The notes below the pieces were generated by a model. That model was not told the origin of the DNA. It made no database searches and worked only from the letters and a program-made list of their open reading frames with translations. Positions 51,844-58,741 of a stretch of 64,000 nt of DNA are shown in pieces. The DNA comes from Intestinimonas butyriciproducens (GTDB lineage Bacteria > Bacillota > Clostridia > Oscillospirales > Oscillospiraceae). The first letter of the stretch is position 1. Every line of letters starts with the position of its first letter. The stretch spans positions 1,612,001 to 1,676,000 of the forward strand of contig NZ_CP011524.1 of NCBI RefSeq assembly GCF_004154955.1. Reading direction: 5' to 3'. The translations under genes were made by a program, and so were the position numbers.

Positions 51844-53064
51844 GTGATTCGTCGTCTGTTGGTGGTTCTGTCGCTGTCCGCCTCTCTCCTCGTTGGTACG
51901 TGCTTTGCCTGGGATGCGGAGTCTTTTGTAGGCAATGATTACGGCATGTACGCAATAGGGGAGACTCCTACAATGCGTAGGGCTTCCAGGTCTGTTTCTG
52001 CTTATGCTGCGGAGTCCGATGATTCGGATATAGCATCTTTTTCTATTTCTGATTTTTACTCTGGCTTCCCTTCTATCAATTTTGGTCTGTATCAGACTTT
52101 AACGAATTCTTATGGTTCTATTCTTCGGGTTGTAGCGGGTGAGAATCTTTCTTTGGGGGCTACTTCGGCTGCTTTATCTGAGTTTCCTCTTTTCCGTCAA
52201 TTTTCTGCTTCTGTGACTGTGCCTTCTGCTTCCGGTTCTTACACTGCTGGTAGTGTCTTTGGCTATGGTGTTGGAGCTATTAAGGATAGTGGTTCTACTC
52301 CTAGTGTTTGGACTGATGGTTATTTTGATTATCAGTTGCCTATATCGTCTTTGGGTAGTTTTTATTCCTTAGAGTTTAATACTCCATTGGCTTTTGTTTT
52401 TCGTTGTGTTTCTCCTTCAATTCATCCCTCTGTTTCTGGTGTCCCTTATCGTCTTGACGTGCTCGTTAATGGTGAGCTGCTCCGTTCTTTGTCTCCTGTT
52501 CCGGTTTCTCTTTCTACTGATATTGCTTATTTCGATTTGACTTCTGTCCGCTATGATTCTGCTGTTGCTATTTCTTCTGTCGTTTTGCGCATCTATGGAA
52601 CTTTCGGTAATCCTGCGGATTTACATGATGGTATTGGTAATACGGTCGTTTTTCCTTCTACTGAGGGTGCTACTTATGGGCTTCGTCTTATGATCGGTGT
52701 TGATTCTGCTGATCAGTCAGATCCATTTATGACGGTTTATACTGGTTCTCCTGAGATCGGCACTATTATTGATAATGCCCAGTCTAAGATAGATGAAATG
52801 GAAGGTCTTGAAACTGACTGGGGCCAGAAGATGAATCAGTATGTGAGTCAGCTTTCTATCTCTGATTTTACGTTTCCTTCCGATCTCCAGTCTGCTGGGG
52901 CGTTGGTCTCTGGTATTTTTCAAGATATCTGGTATGCCTTCGGAGATTATAAGATACTTTTTGTGTTTCCCTTGACTTTGGCTCTTTGTCTGGTTTTGAC
53001 CGGTCGTATCGCCCGCGCTTATGCTTCTGGTGCTTTTAACAGGGGGAAGGGGGAGGATGATTGA
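51844..53064 (+). CDS. Minor coat/adsorption protein, gpIII-like
   Basis: A 406-residue exported protein with a signal peptide (residues 1-22, ending in GTCFA) and a single C-terminal transmembrane helix (about 371-387) followed by a short basic tail. The long Ser/Thr/Tyr-rich beta-type ectodomain and this topology are those of filamentous-phage gpIII adsorption proteins, which lie at one virion tip and bind the receptor. There is no sequence match that I can name. The GTG at 51844 is 5-6 bases after GGGGAGAGG; the open frame extends upstream through the tRNA-like element. Confidence 0.7.
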   Translation: MIRRLLVVLSLSASLLVGTCFAWDAESFVGNDYGMYAIGETPTMRRASRSVSAYAAESDDSDIASFSISDFYSGFPSINFGLYQTLTNSYGSILRVVAGENLSLGATSAALSEFPLFRQFSASVTVPSASGSYTAGSVFGYGVGAIKDSGSTPSVWTDGYFDYQLPISSLGSFYSLEFNTPLAFVFRCVSPSIHPSVSGVPYRLDVLVNGELLRSLSPVPVSLSTDIAYFDLTSVRYDSAVAISSVVLRIYGTFGNPADLHDGIGNTVVFPSTEGATYGLRLMIGVDSADQSDPFMTVYTGSPEIGTIIDNAQSKIDEMEGLETDWGQKMNQYVSQLSISDFTFPSDLQSAGALVSGIFQDIWYAFGDYKILFVFPLTLALCLVLTGRIARAYASGAFNRGKGEDD

Positions 53065-53276
53065 TGCTTTCTTTCATTAGTTCGATTGGTCAGGCTATCG
53101 GTACGGTTCTGAACTTTATTGTTTCTACTATCACTGGCCTTATCACGATTTTTGGCCTGGTCTCTCAGTCCTTCGTCTTTTTTAATACGGTCTTTCTGGT
53201 GCTCCCACAGGTGTTGGCTATTTTTGGCCTTACCGGTATTGCTGTCTCGGTCTTCCTGTTTTTGATCGATAGGTGA
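53064..53276 (+). CDS. Small membrane protein, gpVI-like
   Basis: A 70-residue very hydrophobic protein with two to three membrane segments (about 12-30, 36-58 and an end span 50-68). Its ATG overlaps the TGA of the previous gene as TGATG and follows a long AGGGGG purine stretch, so translation is coupled. Position right after the gpIII-like gene matches gpVI, the partner tip protein of filamentous phages. Inferred from size, topology and order. Confidence 0.65.
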   Translation: MLSFISSIGQAIGTVLNFIVSTITGLITIFGLVSQSFVFFNTVFLVLPQVLAIFGLTGIAVSVFLFLIDR

Positions 53277-53280
53277 TGTT

Positions 53281-53433
53281 ATGTCAGAGTGGATTGAATG
53301 GTGTATTGCTCTCATCCAGGTCTGTGTTGATTGGCTTGGGTCGATTCAGCTTCTTGGTGTGTCTGTTATGTGGATCATCCTCGCTTGTCTTTTTATTGGT
53401 CTGATCGTTCGTTCTGTGATTTATCGTGTGTAG
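53281..53433 (+). CDS. Small single-TM phage protein (50 aa)
   Basis: A 50-residue protein from ATG 53281 behind AGGTGATG. A tryptophan-rich N terminus (MSEWIEWCIALIQVCVDWLG) precedes a transmembrane helix (about residues 24-43). It lies between the gpVI-like and the next exported protein, in the structural block, so a minor coat or assembly role is plausible. Confidence 0.6.
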   Translation: MSEWIEWCIALIQVCVDWLGSIQLLGVSVMWIILACLFIGLIVRSVIYRV

Positions 53434-53443
53434 GGTGGTAGGT

Positions 53444-53968
53444 ATGTCGCTTCTCCTGGTTGTCCTGGTCTCGCTCCTGCTGGTGGTTCCGGCTTCTGCT
53501 GCCGAGGCTGATCCGGTTTATGATCTCTCTGAGCCGGTTGTTTTCTCTGCCCCTGCTCTGGCCTCTGCTGGTGATGGCTTTCCGTTTTATGGTTCTGCCT
53601 GGGTGAAGGGTACGGCCTCTGGCCTGGGCAAGGTCTCTCTTTATTTTCCGATTAACCGTAAAGATGGTTATCTTGGCCTGGATTCTTCTGGCAGGCTCTT
53701 TAATGTTTCTGATGCTTCTTTTGCTGGTGTTTTGTATGATTCTTCGGGGGATTCTTACTATGTATCCTTTGGTTCCTTTGCTATTCCTCGTTATCGGCTT
53801 TATAGCGGCTCTAGTTATCAGTATTATGATCTTTATCTGGTTCCCTCAGAGTCAAATTTGGTTCTGCCTGATTCTCCTAGCCCTACTTACTCTGTTTCTG
53901 ATCTGTTGCCGTTCATTAGTCTTTTGCTTCTTGGAGGTGTCCTTGTCGTATGCTTTATGAAGAAGTAG
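53444..53968 (+). CDS. Exported C-anchored phage structural protein (174 aa)
   Basis: A 174-residue protein with signal peptide (residues 1-20, cleavage after PASA likely) and a C-terminal transmembrane segment (about 150-171) followed by two lysines. The ectodomain is rich in Ser, Tyr and Gly. Same topology as the gpIII-like gene but smaller; a second tip or adsorption protein is possible. ATG at 53444 behind GGTGGTAGG. Confidence 0.62.
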   Translation: MSLLLVVLVSLLLVVPASAAEADPVYDLSEPVVFSAPALASAGDGFPFYGSAWVKGTASGLGKVSLYFPINRKDGYLGLDSSGRLFNVSDASFAGVLYDSSGDSYYVSFGSFAIPRYRLYSGSSYQYYDLYLVPSESNLVLPDSPSPTYSVSDLLPFISLLLLGGVLVVCFMKK

Positions 53969-54102
53969 TCGCCCTCCTTGGTGAGGTCCCTCAGGGGTTT
54001 GAACCTCTTGTTTATGTGTTTTGCTGTCTCCTGCTCCTGTGGTTCCTCCAGTTTGTTTCCTCTGTCCTCTGGACTGTGCTCAGTTGGATAGGGGGGAAGT
54101 AG
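53950..54102 (+). CDS. Small single-TM phage protein (50 aa, b)
   Basis: A 50-residue frame overlapping the previous gene by 19 bases; ATG 53950 is 8 bases after TTGGAGGTG. MLYEEVVALLGEVPQGFEP is followed by a tryptophan-rich membrane helix (about residues 21-45). Tight overlap and a good ribosome site argue for translation. Confidence 0.6.
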   Translation: MLYEEVVALLGEVPQGFEPLVYVFCCLLLLWFLQFVSSVLWTVLSWIGGK

Positions 54103-54103
54103 T

Positions 54104-54253
54104 GTGCTGGATGATCTCACTTTGATGGTTGGTTCCATTTTTGATTTGCTCACTTCTATTTTTAACCTCTATACCGGTACGATGGTTCTTACGGGCGTTC
54201 TGGCCTTGTGGCTTCTGCGTAAGGTCGTGAAGATATTTCGCCAACTTTATTAG
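54104..54253 (+). CDS. Small membrane phage protein (49 aa)
   Basis: A 49-residue frame from GTG 54104, 5 bases after GGGGGGAAG and 1 base after the previous stop. One or two hydrophobic stretches (about 6-20 and 26-38) precede a basic tail LRKVVKIFRQLY. The basic C terminus after a membrane helix is typical of small inner-membrane virion proteins. Confidence 0.6.
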   Translation: MLDDLTLMVGSIFDLLTSIFNLYTGTMVLTGVLALWLLRKVVKIFRQLY

Positions 54254-54269
54254 AAGGGAGGATAGGAAT

Positions 54270-54437
54270 ATGACTGCTTTGCTTACGTCTCTGGGGGAAG
54301 TTGCTACATCGGTTATTACTTATGTTGCTACTGTCTGTACGACAATCACGGGTCAGCCTCTGCTGCTTTTGACTGTCGGCTTCCTCTTCATCGGTGGCGT
54401 GATCGGTATTTTTGGGCGGCTGCTCTCCCGCAGCTAG
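54270..54437 (+). CDS. Major coat protein-like (copy A)
   Basis: A 55-residue protein. An N-terminal amphipathic part (MTALLTSLGEVATSVITYVA) is followed by a transmembrane helix (about residues 29-48) and a basic end FGRLLSRS. Size, one membrane helix and positive C terminus fit the filamentous-phage major coat (gpVIII-like). ATG 54270 behind AGGGAGGATAGG. Its last 27 residues are identical to those of copy B; 41 of 53 aligned residues match. Confidence 0.7.
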   Translation: MTALLTSLGEVATSVITYVATVCTTITGQPLLLLTVGFLFIGGVIGIFGRLLSRS

Positions 54438-54462
54438 GATATGATTTTTGAAAGGTGGTCTT

Positions 54463-54651
54463 TTGACAGAAACTCCCTCCGCTATGTCTGCGCTCCTGAC
54501 TCAACTTGGCACTGTTGCAACTGCGGTCCTGGATACGGTTGCTGATGTGGCTGGTGTCATTGTTGCTCAACCCCTGCTCCTGCTTACGGTAGGATTCCTT
54601 TTTATCGGCGGCGTGATCGGTATCTTTGGCCGTCTCCTGTCTCGGAGTTGA
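54463..54651 (+). CDS. Major coat protein-like (copy B)
   Basis: A 62-residue paralogue of copy A with a 9-residue longer N terminus, from TTG 54463 shortly after AAAGGTGG (an ATG at 54484 is the alternative but too far from that site). Central helix and basic end FGRLLSRS are the same. The two genes differ at 19 of the 27 codons of their shared C-terminal part without any change of amino acid. It is followed by a strong hairpin terminator. Confidence 0.7.
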   Translation: MTETPSAMSALLTQLGTVATAVLDTVADVAGVIVAQPLLLLTVGFLFIGGVIGIFGRLLSRS

Positions 54652-54655
54652 GTAT

Positions 54656-54699
54656 AGAGGGGCCCCGGCCATAAACTTTAGTTTGGCCGGGGCCCCTCT
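54656..54699 (+). terminator. Terminator after the coat genes
   Basis: A 16-bp perfect stem between 54656-54671 and 54684-54699; arms contain GGGGCCCCGG. The T-run is weak, so some read-through to the Zot gene is expected, giving high coat and lower ATPase levels, as in other filamentous phages. Confidence 0.8.
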
Positions 54700-54720
54700 G
54701 TCTGTATTTGAGGTGTTTTT

Positions 54721-54870
54721 ATGCATGGACCGGATTTGGTTGAAGCTCTGCTTAATTTATTGTTTTTCCCTTTTTCTCTTTCTGATAATAGTCTTTTTCT
54801 TGTAGTTTTCGGCGTTTTCCTGTTCTGCTTTTCCTTTGTCTTGATTAAAAGATTGATGAGGTCTTTTTGA
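54721..54870 (+). CDS. Small single-TM phage protein before Zot (49 aa)
   Basis: A 49-residue frame from ATG 54721 behind GAGGTG. Residues 1-22 are mixed (MHGPDLVEALLNLLFFPFS), then a transmembrane helix (about 26-42) and basic KRLMRSF. Its TGA overlaps the ATG of the Zot gene. Confidence 0.6.
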   Translation: MHGPDLVEALLNLLFFPFSLSDNSLFLVVFGVFLFCFSFVLIKRLMRSF

Positions 54871-55604
54871 TGACTGTTTTTGCTGTTTTTGCGTTTGTTA
54901 TTTTCCCTATCTTAGTTTTTGTTTACTTCCGGTGTACTCAAAAGTATGTGAATCCCTATAAGCTGATTTTCATCTTTGGTAAGAAGGGGAGTGGTAAGTC
55001 TACTCTTCTTACAAAATATGCTTTGGATTACCTGAAACGTGGTTGGAATGTCTATTCTACAGAAAATTGTCCTGGTACATATCATATCCGTCCGGAGGAT
55101 GTTGGTGTTGTCCAGTTTCCTCCCAGGTCAGTTATTATCGTGGATGAAGTTGGTATGATCTGGGATAACCGTGATTTCAAGAATTTTTCGTCTCAGGTAA
55201 GGGACTATTTTAAGCTCCAGCGTCATTATCAGCATGTGGTGATTCTCGCCAGTCAGACTTTTGATGTTGATAAGAAGATAAGGGACTTGGCCGATGAAAT
55301 GTATCTGGTTACTAAGAAACTGCGCGTATTTTCTTATGCAAAGAAGATTCTCCGTCAGACGGTTTTGGTGGAAGCTACGGGCCAGAGTCCGAGTAAAATC
55401 GATGAGAATCTTGTGTTTGATTCTTTGCTTTTGTTTTGGGCTGGTGCTCGGAAGTTTACTTTCATCCCTAGGTATACTAAGTATTTCGATTCCTTCAAGG
55501 TTCCTGAGTTGAAGCATCGGGATTTTGAAAAGGTTCCGGAATTGAAAATCCCGGTGAAACGTGCTAGACTGTTCCCAAGGCTTAAATTCAGGAAACGGAG
55601 GTAG
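54870..55604 (+). CDS. Zot-like assembly ATPase (gpI family)
   Basis: A 244-residue protein with an N-terminal membrane helix (residues 3-20), Walker A GKKGSGKST at 37-45 and Walker B SVIIVDEVG at 87-95, then a basic tail. Zot/gpI proteins sit in the inner membrane and drive filamentous-phage extrusion. In Ff gpI the membrane helix follows the ATPase domain; here it is first. The ATG overlaps the upstream stop as TGATG and is 8 bases after GAGG. It is the last phage gene before the right repeat. Confidence 0.85.
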   Translation: MTVFAVFAFVIFPILVFVYFRCTQKYVNPYKLIFIFGKKGSGKSTLLTKYALDYLKRGWNVYSTENCPGTYHIRPEDVGVVQFPPRSVIIVDEVGMIWDNRDFKNFSSQVRDYFKLQRHYQHVVILASQTFDVDKKIRDLADEMYLVTKKLRVFSYAKKILRQTVLVEATGQSPSKIDENLVFDSLLLFWAGARKFTFIPRYTKYFDSFKVPELKHRDFEKVPELKIPVKRARLFPRLKFRKRR

Positions 55605-55617
55605 GCGTAGGGGGTCA

Positions 55618-55657
55618 CCTCCAAGTAAACAAAATAAAGTTTTTGTTTACTTGGAGG
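55618..55657. repeat. 40-bp near-perfect palindrome at the right junction (complete Xer-like site)
   Basis: 17-bp arms starting CCTCCAAGTAAAC and a 6-base centre TAAAGT, mirrored in 55641-55657. Its inner part is an 11-6-11 site: AGTAAACAAAA (55624-55634), TAAAGT, TTTTGTTTACT (55641-55651). That is the architecture of XerC/XerD dif sites; TTTTGTTTACT agrees with the B. subtilis XerD arm TTATGTAAACT at 8 of 11 positions. Confidence 0.75.
55622..55644 (+). repeat. attR: right 23-bp prophage repeat
   Basis: Identical to 47816-47838. Here the phage supplies the left arm and host DNA the right arm, so a full palindromic site is restored at this end. Confidence 0.85.
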
Positions 55658-55690
55658 GAGGAATTCTTTGATCTGTATGCCGAAATACCT

Positions 55691-56719
55691 ATGGATTATC
55701 GTGCCGAGGCTCCACCAATTCTTCGCGATTTTTTGATGTATCATGAGACCATTCAAGGTCATTCGCGAAAAACGGTTGATGAGTATTACCTGGATCTGAG
55801 GAATTTCTTTCGCTACATAAAAATTGAACGCGGTTTTGTTCCGCGCAGTGCGGAGCTTGATGAAATTTCTGTTGAGGATGTGGATCTGTCTCTCGTCGCA
55901 TCGGTAACGCTCACAGACGTATATTCTTATATGGCTTATCTCAGCCGGGACCGGGCCCAGCATCCCAACAGTTCTGCGACCAGCTATGGTTTGGGTGCGG
56001 CGGCCCGCGCACGAAAGGTTGCAGCGATCCGCTCGTTCTATAAGTACCTTTCCAATAAGGCAAAACTGATTCCGGAAAACCCTATGCAGGACTTGGATTC
56101 CCCACGATTAAAGAAAACCCTGCCGCGATATCTGGATTTGGAGGGCAGCGTGGCGCTTTTGCAGGCTGTAGATGGTGCTTTTAGGGAGCGTGACTACTGT
56201 ATTTTGACGATTTTTCTCAATTGCGGTCTGCGGATTTCAGAGCTGATTGGACTTAATCTAACAGATGTTCGAGAGGATACCCTCAGAGTACTAGGGAAAG
56301 GAAATAAAGAGCGCATCGTCTATTTAAACGATGCCTGTAAAACAGCCATCGACGATTATTTGGCCGTCCGCGGTCCGGAAGGCCAAATAATCGACAAAAA
56401 TGCTCTTTTTCTCAGCAAACGTCGCACCCGAATTACAAAATCCGCTGTCGAAAAGCTGGTCAAGAAGCATCTCTCCGCAGCAGGATTGGACAGTGCGCAG
56501 TATTCGCCCCATAAGCTGCGCCATACGGCGGCCACATTGATGCTCCAGAACGGAGTTGATGTACGAACGCTTCAAGAAGTCTTGGGCCACGATCATTTGA
56601 ATACCACGCAGATTTATACCCACGTAGAGAACGACAATCTGCGTGTGGCGGCGAAGGCCAATCCTTTGGGGAAATTAAAAAAGAAGAGGAGCCCCCCGGC
56701 TCCTCCAAAGAGAGATTAG
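55691..56719 (+). CDS. xerC: Xer-type tyrosine recombinase next to the prophage attachment site
   Basis: About 342 residues, longer than XerC/D and close to single-recombinase XerS. An N-terminal SAM-like domain (ILRDFLMYHETIQGHSRKTVDEYYLDLRNFF) precedes the catalytic domain with LNCGLRISELIGL, HKLRHTAATLMLQ, LGHDHLNTTQ and the nucleophile in IYTHV, so all catalytic residues are present. The frame is open from 55643; GGAGGGAGG at 55653-55661 does not sit well before any usual start, so the N terminus is uncertain. It lies outside the direct repeats and so is host encoded. Its stop overlaps the amidase gene stop by 4 bases. Confidence 0.85.
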   Translation: MDYRAEAPPILRDFLMYHETIQGHSRKTVDEYYLDLRNFFRYIKIERGFVPRSAELDEISVEDVDLSLVASVTLTDVYSYMAYLSRDRAQHPNSSATSYGLGAAARARKVAAIRSFYKYLSNKAKLIPENPMQDLDSPRLKKTLPRYLDLEGSVALLQAVDGAFRERDYCILTIFLNCGLRISELIGLNLTDVREDTLRVLGKGNKERIVYLNDACKTAIDDYLAVRGPEGQIIDKNALFLSKRRTRITKSAVEKLVKKHLSAAGLDSAQYSPHKLRHTAATLMLQNGVDVRTLQEVLGHDHLNTTQIYTHVENDNLRVAAKANPLGKLKKKRSPPAPPKRD

Positions 56720-57270
56720 GACATAGGAGCTCCGTTCTCCGGAGGCGGTTCCATCGGCCCTGGAGAATATGCGCCCAGGATGTGTAGAAAACGGATCTCC
56801 TGAAAGAAATAGGTGCTCAGAGGTCTCCAGTCGGCATCGTAGGAGTGGGCGGCAATCAGTGTGTTTTCTAATGTGGGGGGATCTCCCATGGCCACGATGA
56901 TCGGCGTATGTCCAAAAATCTCTTTATGAAATCGGAGCTGTACGAAATCTCCAGGCTCTAAATTCTCGAGCGTTGTCTCCAGTCCAAAAGGGCCGGGACC
57001 GTTCCAGTCCCGTGTGATAAAATTATAAAAATATGGAACCCCAGTCCACGCGGGCGCCTTCCGATTGGCATCGATATAATACCAGCCCAGGTCGGGGGTA
57101 AAATTCATAACGCCTGTGCCCGCATACAGACATTGCGAGGCGAAGTTGGTACAGTCCCCTCCTAGCTCTTCATAATCATAATAGGCCGGGTTGCGGCCAA
57201 AGGCCCATTTATGGGCATAACGCAGGGCTGCCTTTCGATCGTATGGGATAACAGGCTTGGGCGGGGGCAT
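56716..57270 (-). CDS. Amidase-domain (Amidase_6) protein
   Basis: A 184-residue protein matching the putative amidase domain PF12671: AALRYAHKWAFGRNPAYYDYE, then GGDCTNFASQCLYAG with the proposed catalytic cysteine, DLGWYYID, and a histidine in FGHTPIIVAM. No signal peptide. These proteins are frequent in sporulating Firmicutes and often linked to spore wall or coat functions, but the substrate is unproven. The ATG at 57270 is 7 bases after GGAAGGAGGG. Confidence 0.85.
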   Translation of the reverse strand: MPPPKPVIPYDRKAALRYAHKWAFGRNPAYYDYEELGGDCTNFASQCLYAGTGVMNFTPDLGWYYIDANRKAPAWTGVPYFYNFITRDWNGPGPFGLETTLENLEPGDFVQLRFHKEIFGHTPIIVAMGDPPTLENTLIAAHSYDADWRPLSTYFFQEIRFLHILGAYSPGPMEPPPENGAPMS

Positions 57271-57390
57271 AATGGGTCCCTCCTTCCACACGAGTGTTTT
57301 CGCTACATTCTATGTCTCGGCCCACGCAATGTTCTCAAGTTCCCTCCCATCTTTGAATAGTACGGGCGCTCAGAAAGAGAGGAACAAAAT

Positions 57391-58044
57391 ATGCTTTTAT
57401 ATGATTCCGTCCTGTTTGATTTGGACGGGACGCTTCTGGACACCCTGCAAGACCTGGCCGAGAGTACAAACTACGCTTTGGTGAGTAGCGGCTTTCCAGC
57501 ACGCAGCTTGGAAGAGATCCGAGCGTTTGTTGGAAATGGCGTAGCACGGCTGATCCATCTAGCTGTGCCGGACGGGACATCGGAGTTTTGCGAAGAGCGG
57601 TGTCTGGCACTGTTCAGACACTATTATCTCGACCATATGAGCTGTAAAACAGAACCTTATCCTGGAATTCGGGAACTGTTGACCGCACTTCAACAGTCAG
57701 GCTGCCGAATCGGTGTGGTCTCCAACAAATTTGACGGTGCAGTAAAGGGGCTCTGCAGGCAATATTTTGGAGATATCTTCTCTGTTGCCGTTGGAGAGCA
57801 GGCCGGCATCCGGAAAAAGCCGGCTCCAGATCTTGTGGAGTGCTGCCTCCAGTGCCTTGATGCCGATCCGGGCCGCGCAGTTTATGTGGGAGACTCGGAC
57901 GTAGACATTCAGACCGCCAAAAATGCAGGACTCCCCTGTATTTCTGTCTCCTGGGGGTTTCGCAGTAGAGACTTTTTAATAGAGCATGGGGCGTCCGTGG
58001 TCATCCCTTCCCCTTTGGAACTACAGAAGCTTTTGGTATACTAA
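57391..58044 (+). CDS. HAD-family phosphatase (phosphoglycolate phosphatase-like)
   Basis: A 217-residue haloacid dehalogenase-fold hydrolase. Motif I FDLDGTLLDT is at residues 9-18 with the nucleophilic aspartate D10; the cap follows; motif II VVSNK, motif III lysine in RKKPAPD and motif IV GDSDVDIQ are intact. It resembles phosphoglycolate phosphatase Gph; other sugar phosphates are possible. It ends before a very strong hairpin. Confidence 0.88.
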   Translation: MLLYDSVLFDLDGTLLDTLQDLAESTNYALVSSGFPARSLEEIRAFVGNGVARLIHLAVPDGTSEFCEERCLALFRHYYLDHMSCKTEPYPGIRELLTALQQSGCRIGVVSNKFDGAVKGLCRQYFGDIFSVAVGEQAGIRKKPAPDLVECCLQCLDADPGRAVYVGDSDVDIQTAKNAGLPCISVSWGFRSRDFLIEHGASVVIPSPLELQKLLVY

Positions 58045-58048
58045 AATA

Positions 58049-58091
58049 ACATCCACCCCTGACGTGCATAGTGCACGTCAGGGGTGGATGT
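58049..58091. terminator. Bidirectional terminator between HAD and ECF genes
   Basis: A perfect 20-bp stem from 58049-58068 to 58072-58091 with a 3-base loop, between convergent genes. Confidence 0.9.
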
Positions 58092-58111
58092 TTATACCGC
58101 CACTGTTTTGT

Positions 58112-58741
58112 TTACTTGAATAGGGACTTTGAGAGCGCTTTAGAGACCGCTGCGACAACAATGCAGGATACGATTGCTTCCGGAATACCGGCAGTGGTCG
58201 CAACCGTCATCACCATGGCACCTACGCCGCTTACGTCAATACCATAATAAGTGGCAACGACATTGCTGGCCAGCAGCCATAGCGCGCCCAGATAGAAAAT
58301 CGTATTGAGCATGGAACCTACAAAGCCTGTAATAGCGTAGCCGACCATACCGCTTTTGTCAAACGACATTTTTTTCAGACCGACCGCCAGCAGCCCGGCC
58401 AGCCACCCCATCAGAATACGGGGAATCATGGCGATGACAATATAGAGGAAGGGACTGTAGGTCATGATGGTGGTGGCGAAGAGATCTGCGCCGGGCATGG
58501 TGATGACCTTTAAAAGCGCAGACAGTCCAAAAAAGCCACCCAGAATCGCACCGGCAGTCGGCCCCATGAGGACCGCACCGATGATGACGGGCATTTGAAT
58601 GGTGGTGGCGGCTATGGGCCCGATCACCAAATAGCCCAGAGGTGTAAAGGCCAGCAAAAAAATGATGGCCACCAGGACAGCCATACGTACCAGCCGCCTG
58701 GTATCATAATGGGTACGGGAGTGGGATACTGCTTTTTCCAT
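58112..58741 (-). CDS. ECF transporter S component (pantothenate, by context)
   Basis: A 209-residue integral membrane protein with about six spans, of the ECF-type vitamin transporter substrate-binding (S) family. Signatures include the N-terminal LVAIIFLLAFTPLGYLVIG and the glycine-rich IIGAVLMGPTAGAILGGFFGL. It works with a shared EcfAA'T module encoded elsewhere. It follows coaX on the same strand, so pantothenate (PanT-like) is the likely substrate. The substrate is inference from position. Confidence 0.82.
   Translation of the reverse strand: MEKAVSHSRTHYDTRRLVRMAVLVAIIFLLAFTPLGYLVIGPIAATTIQMPVIIGAVLMGPTAGAILGGFFGLSALLKVITMPGADLFATTIMTYSPFLYIVIAMIPRILMGWLAGLLAVGLKKMSFDKSGMVGYAITGFVGSMLNTIFYLGALWLLASNVVATYYGIDVSGVGAMVMTVATTAGIPEAIVSCIVVAAVSKALSKSLFK

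Larger units (their letters stand above)
47816..55644 (+). mobile_element. Inovirus-like (filamentous ssDNA phage) prophage
   Basis: A prophage of about 7.8 kb bounded by a 23-bp direct repeat (47816-47838 and 55622-55644). It has the filamentous-phage gene set and order: repressor module on the - strand; then on the + strand small early genes, a possible ssDNA-binding protein, an HUH Rep, a large signal-peptide and C-terminal-anchor protein, several short membrane proteins, two coat-like proteins and a Zot/gpI-type ATPase. There is no integrase, capsid, terminase or tail gene. Codons end in T far more often than host codons do. It splits radA from a Xer recombinase gene. The Rep-coat-Zot combination makes the inovirus call strong; whether it is active is unknown. 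Confidence 0.88.

Noticed and set aside
55691-56719. The tyrosine recombinase as a phage integrase
   Set aside because: It lies outside the direct repeats, so it would remain in the chromosome after excision; a host Xer role fits better, although larger element borders cannot be fully excluded.
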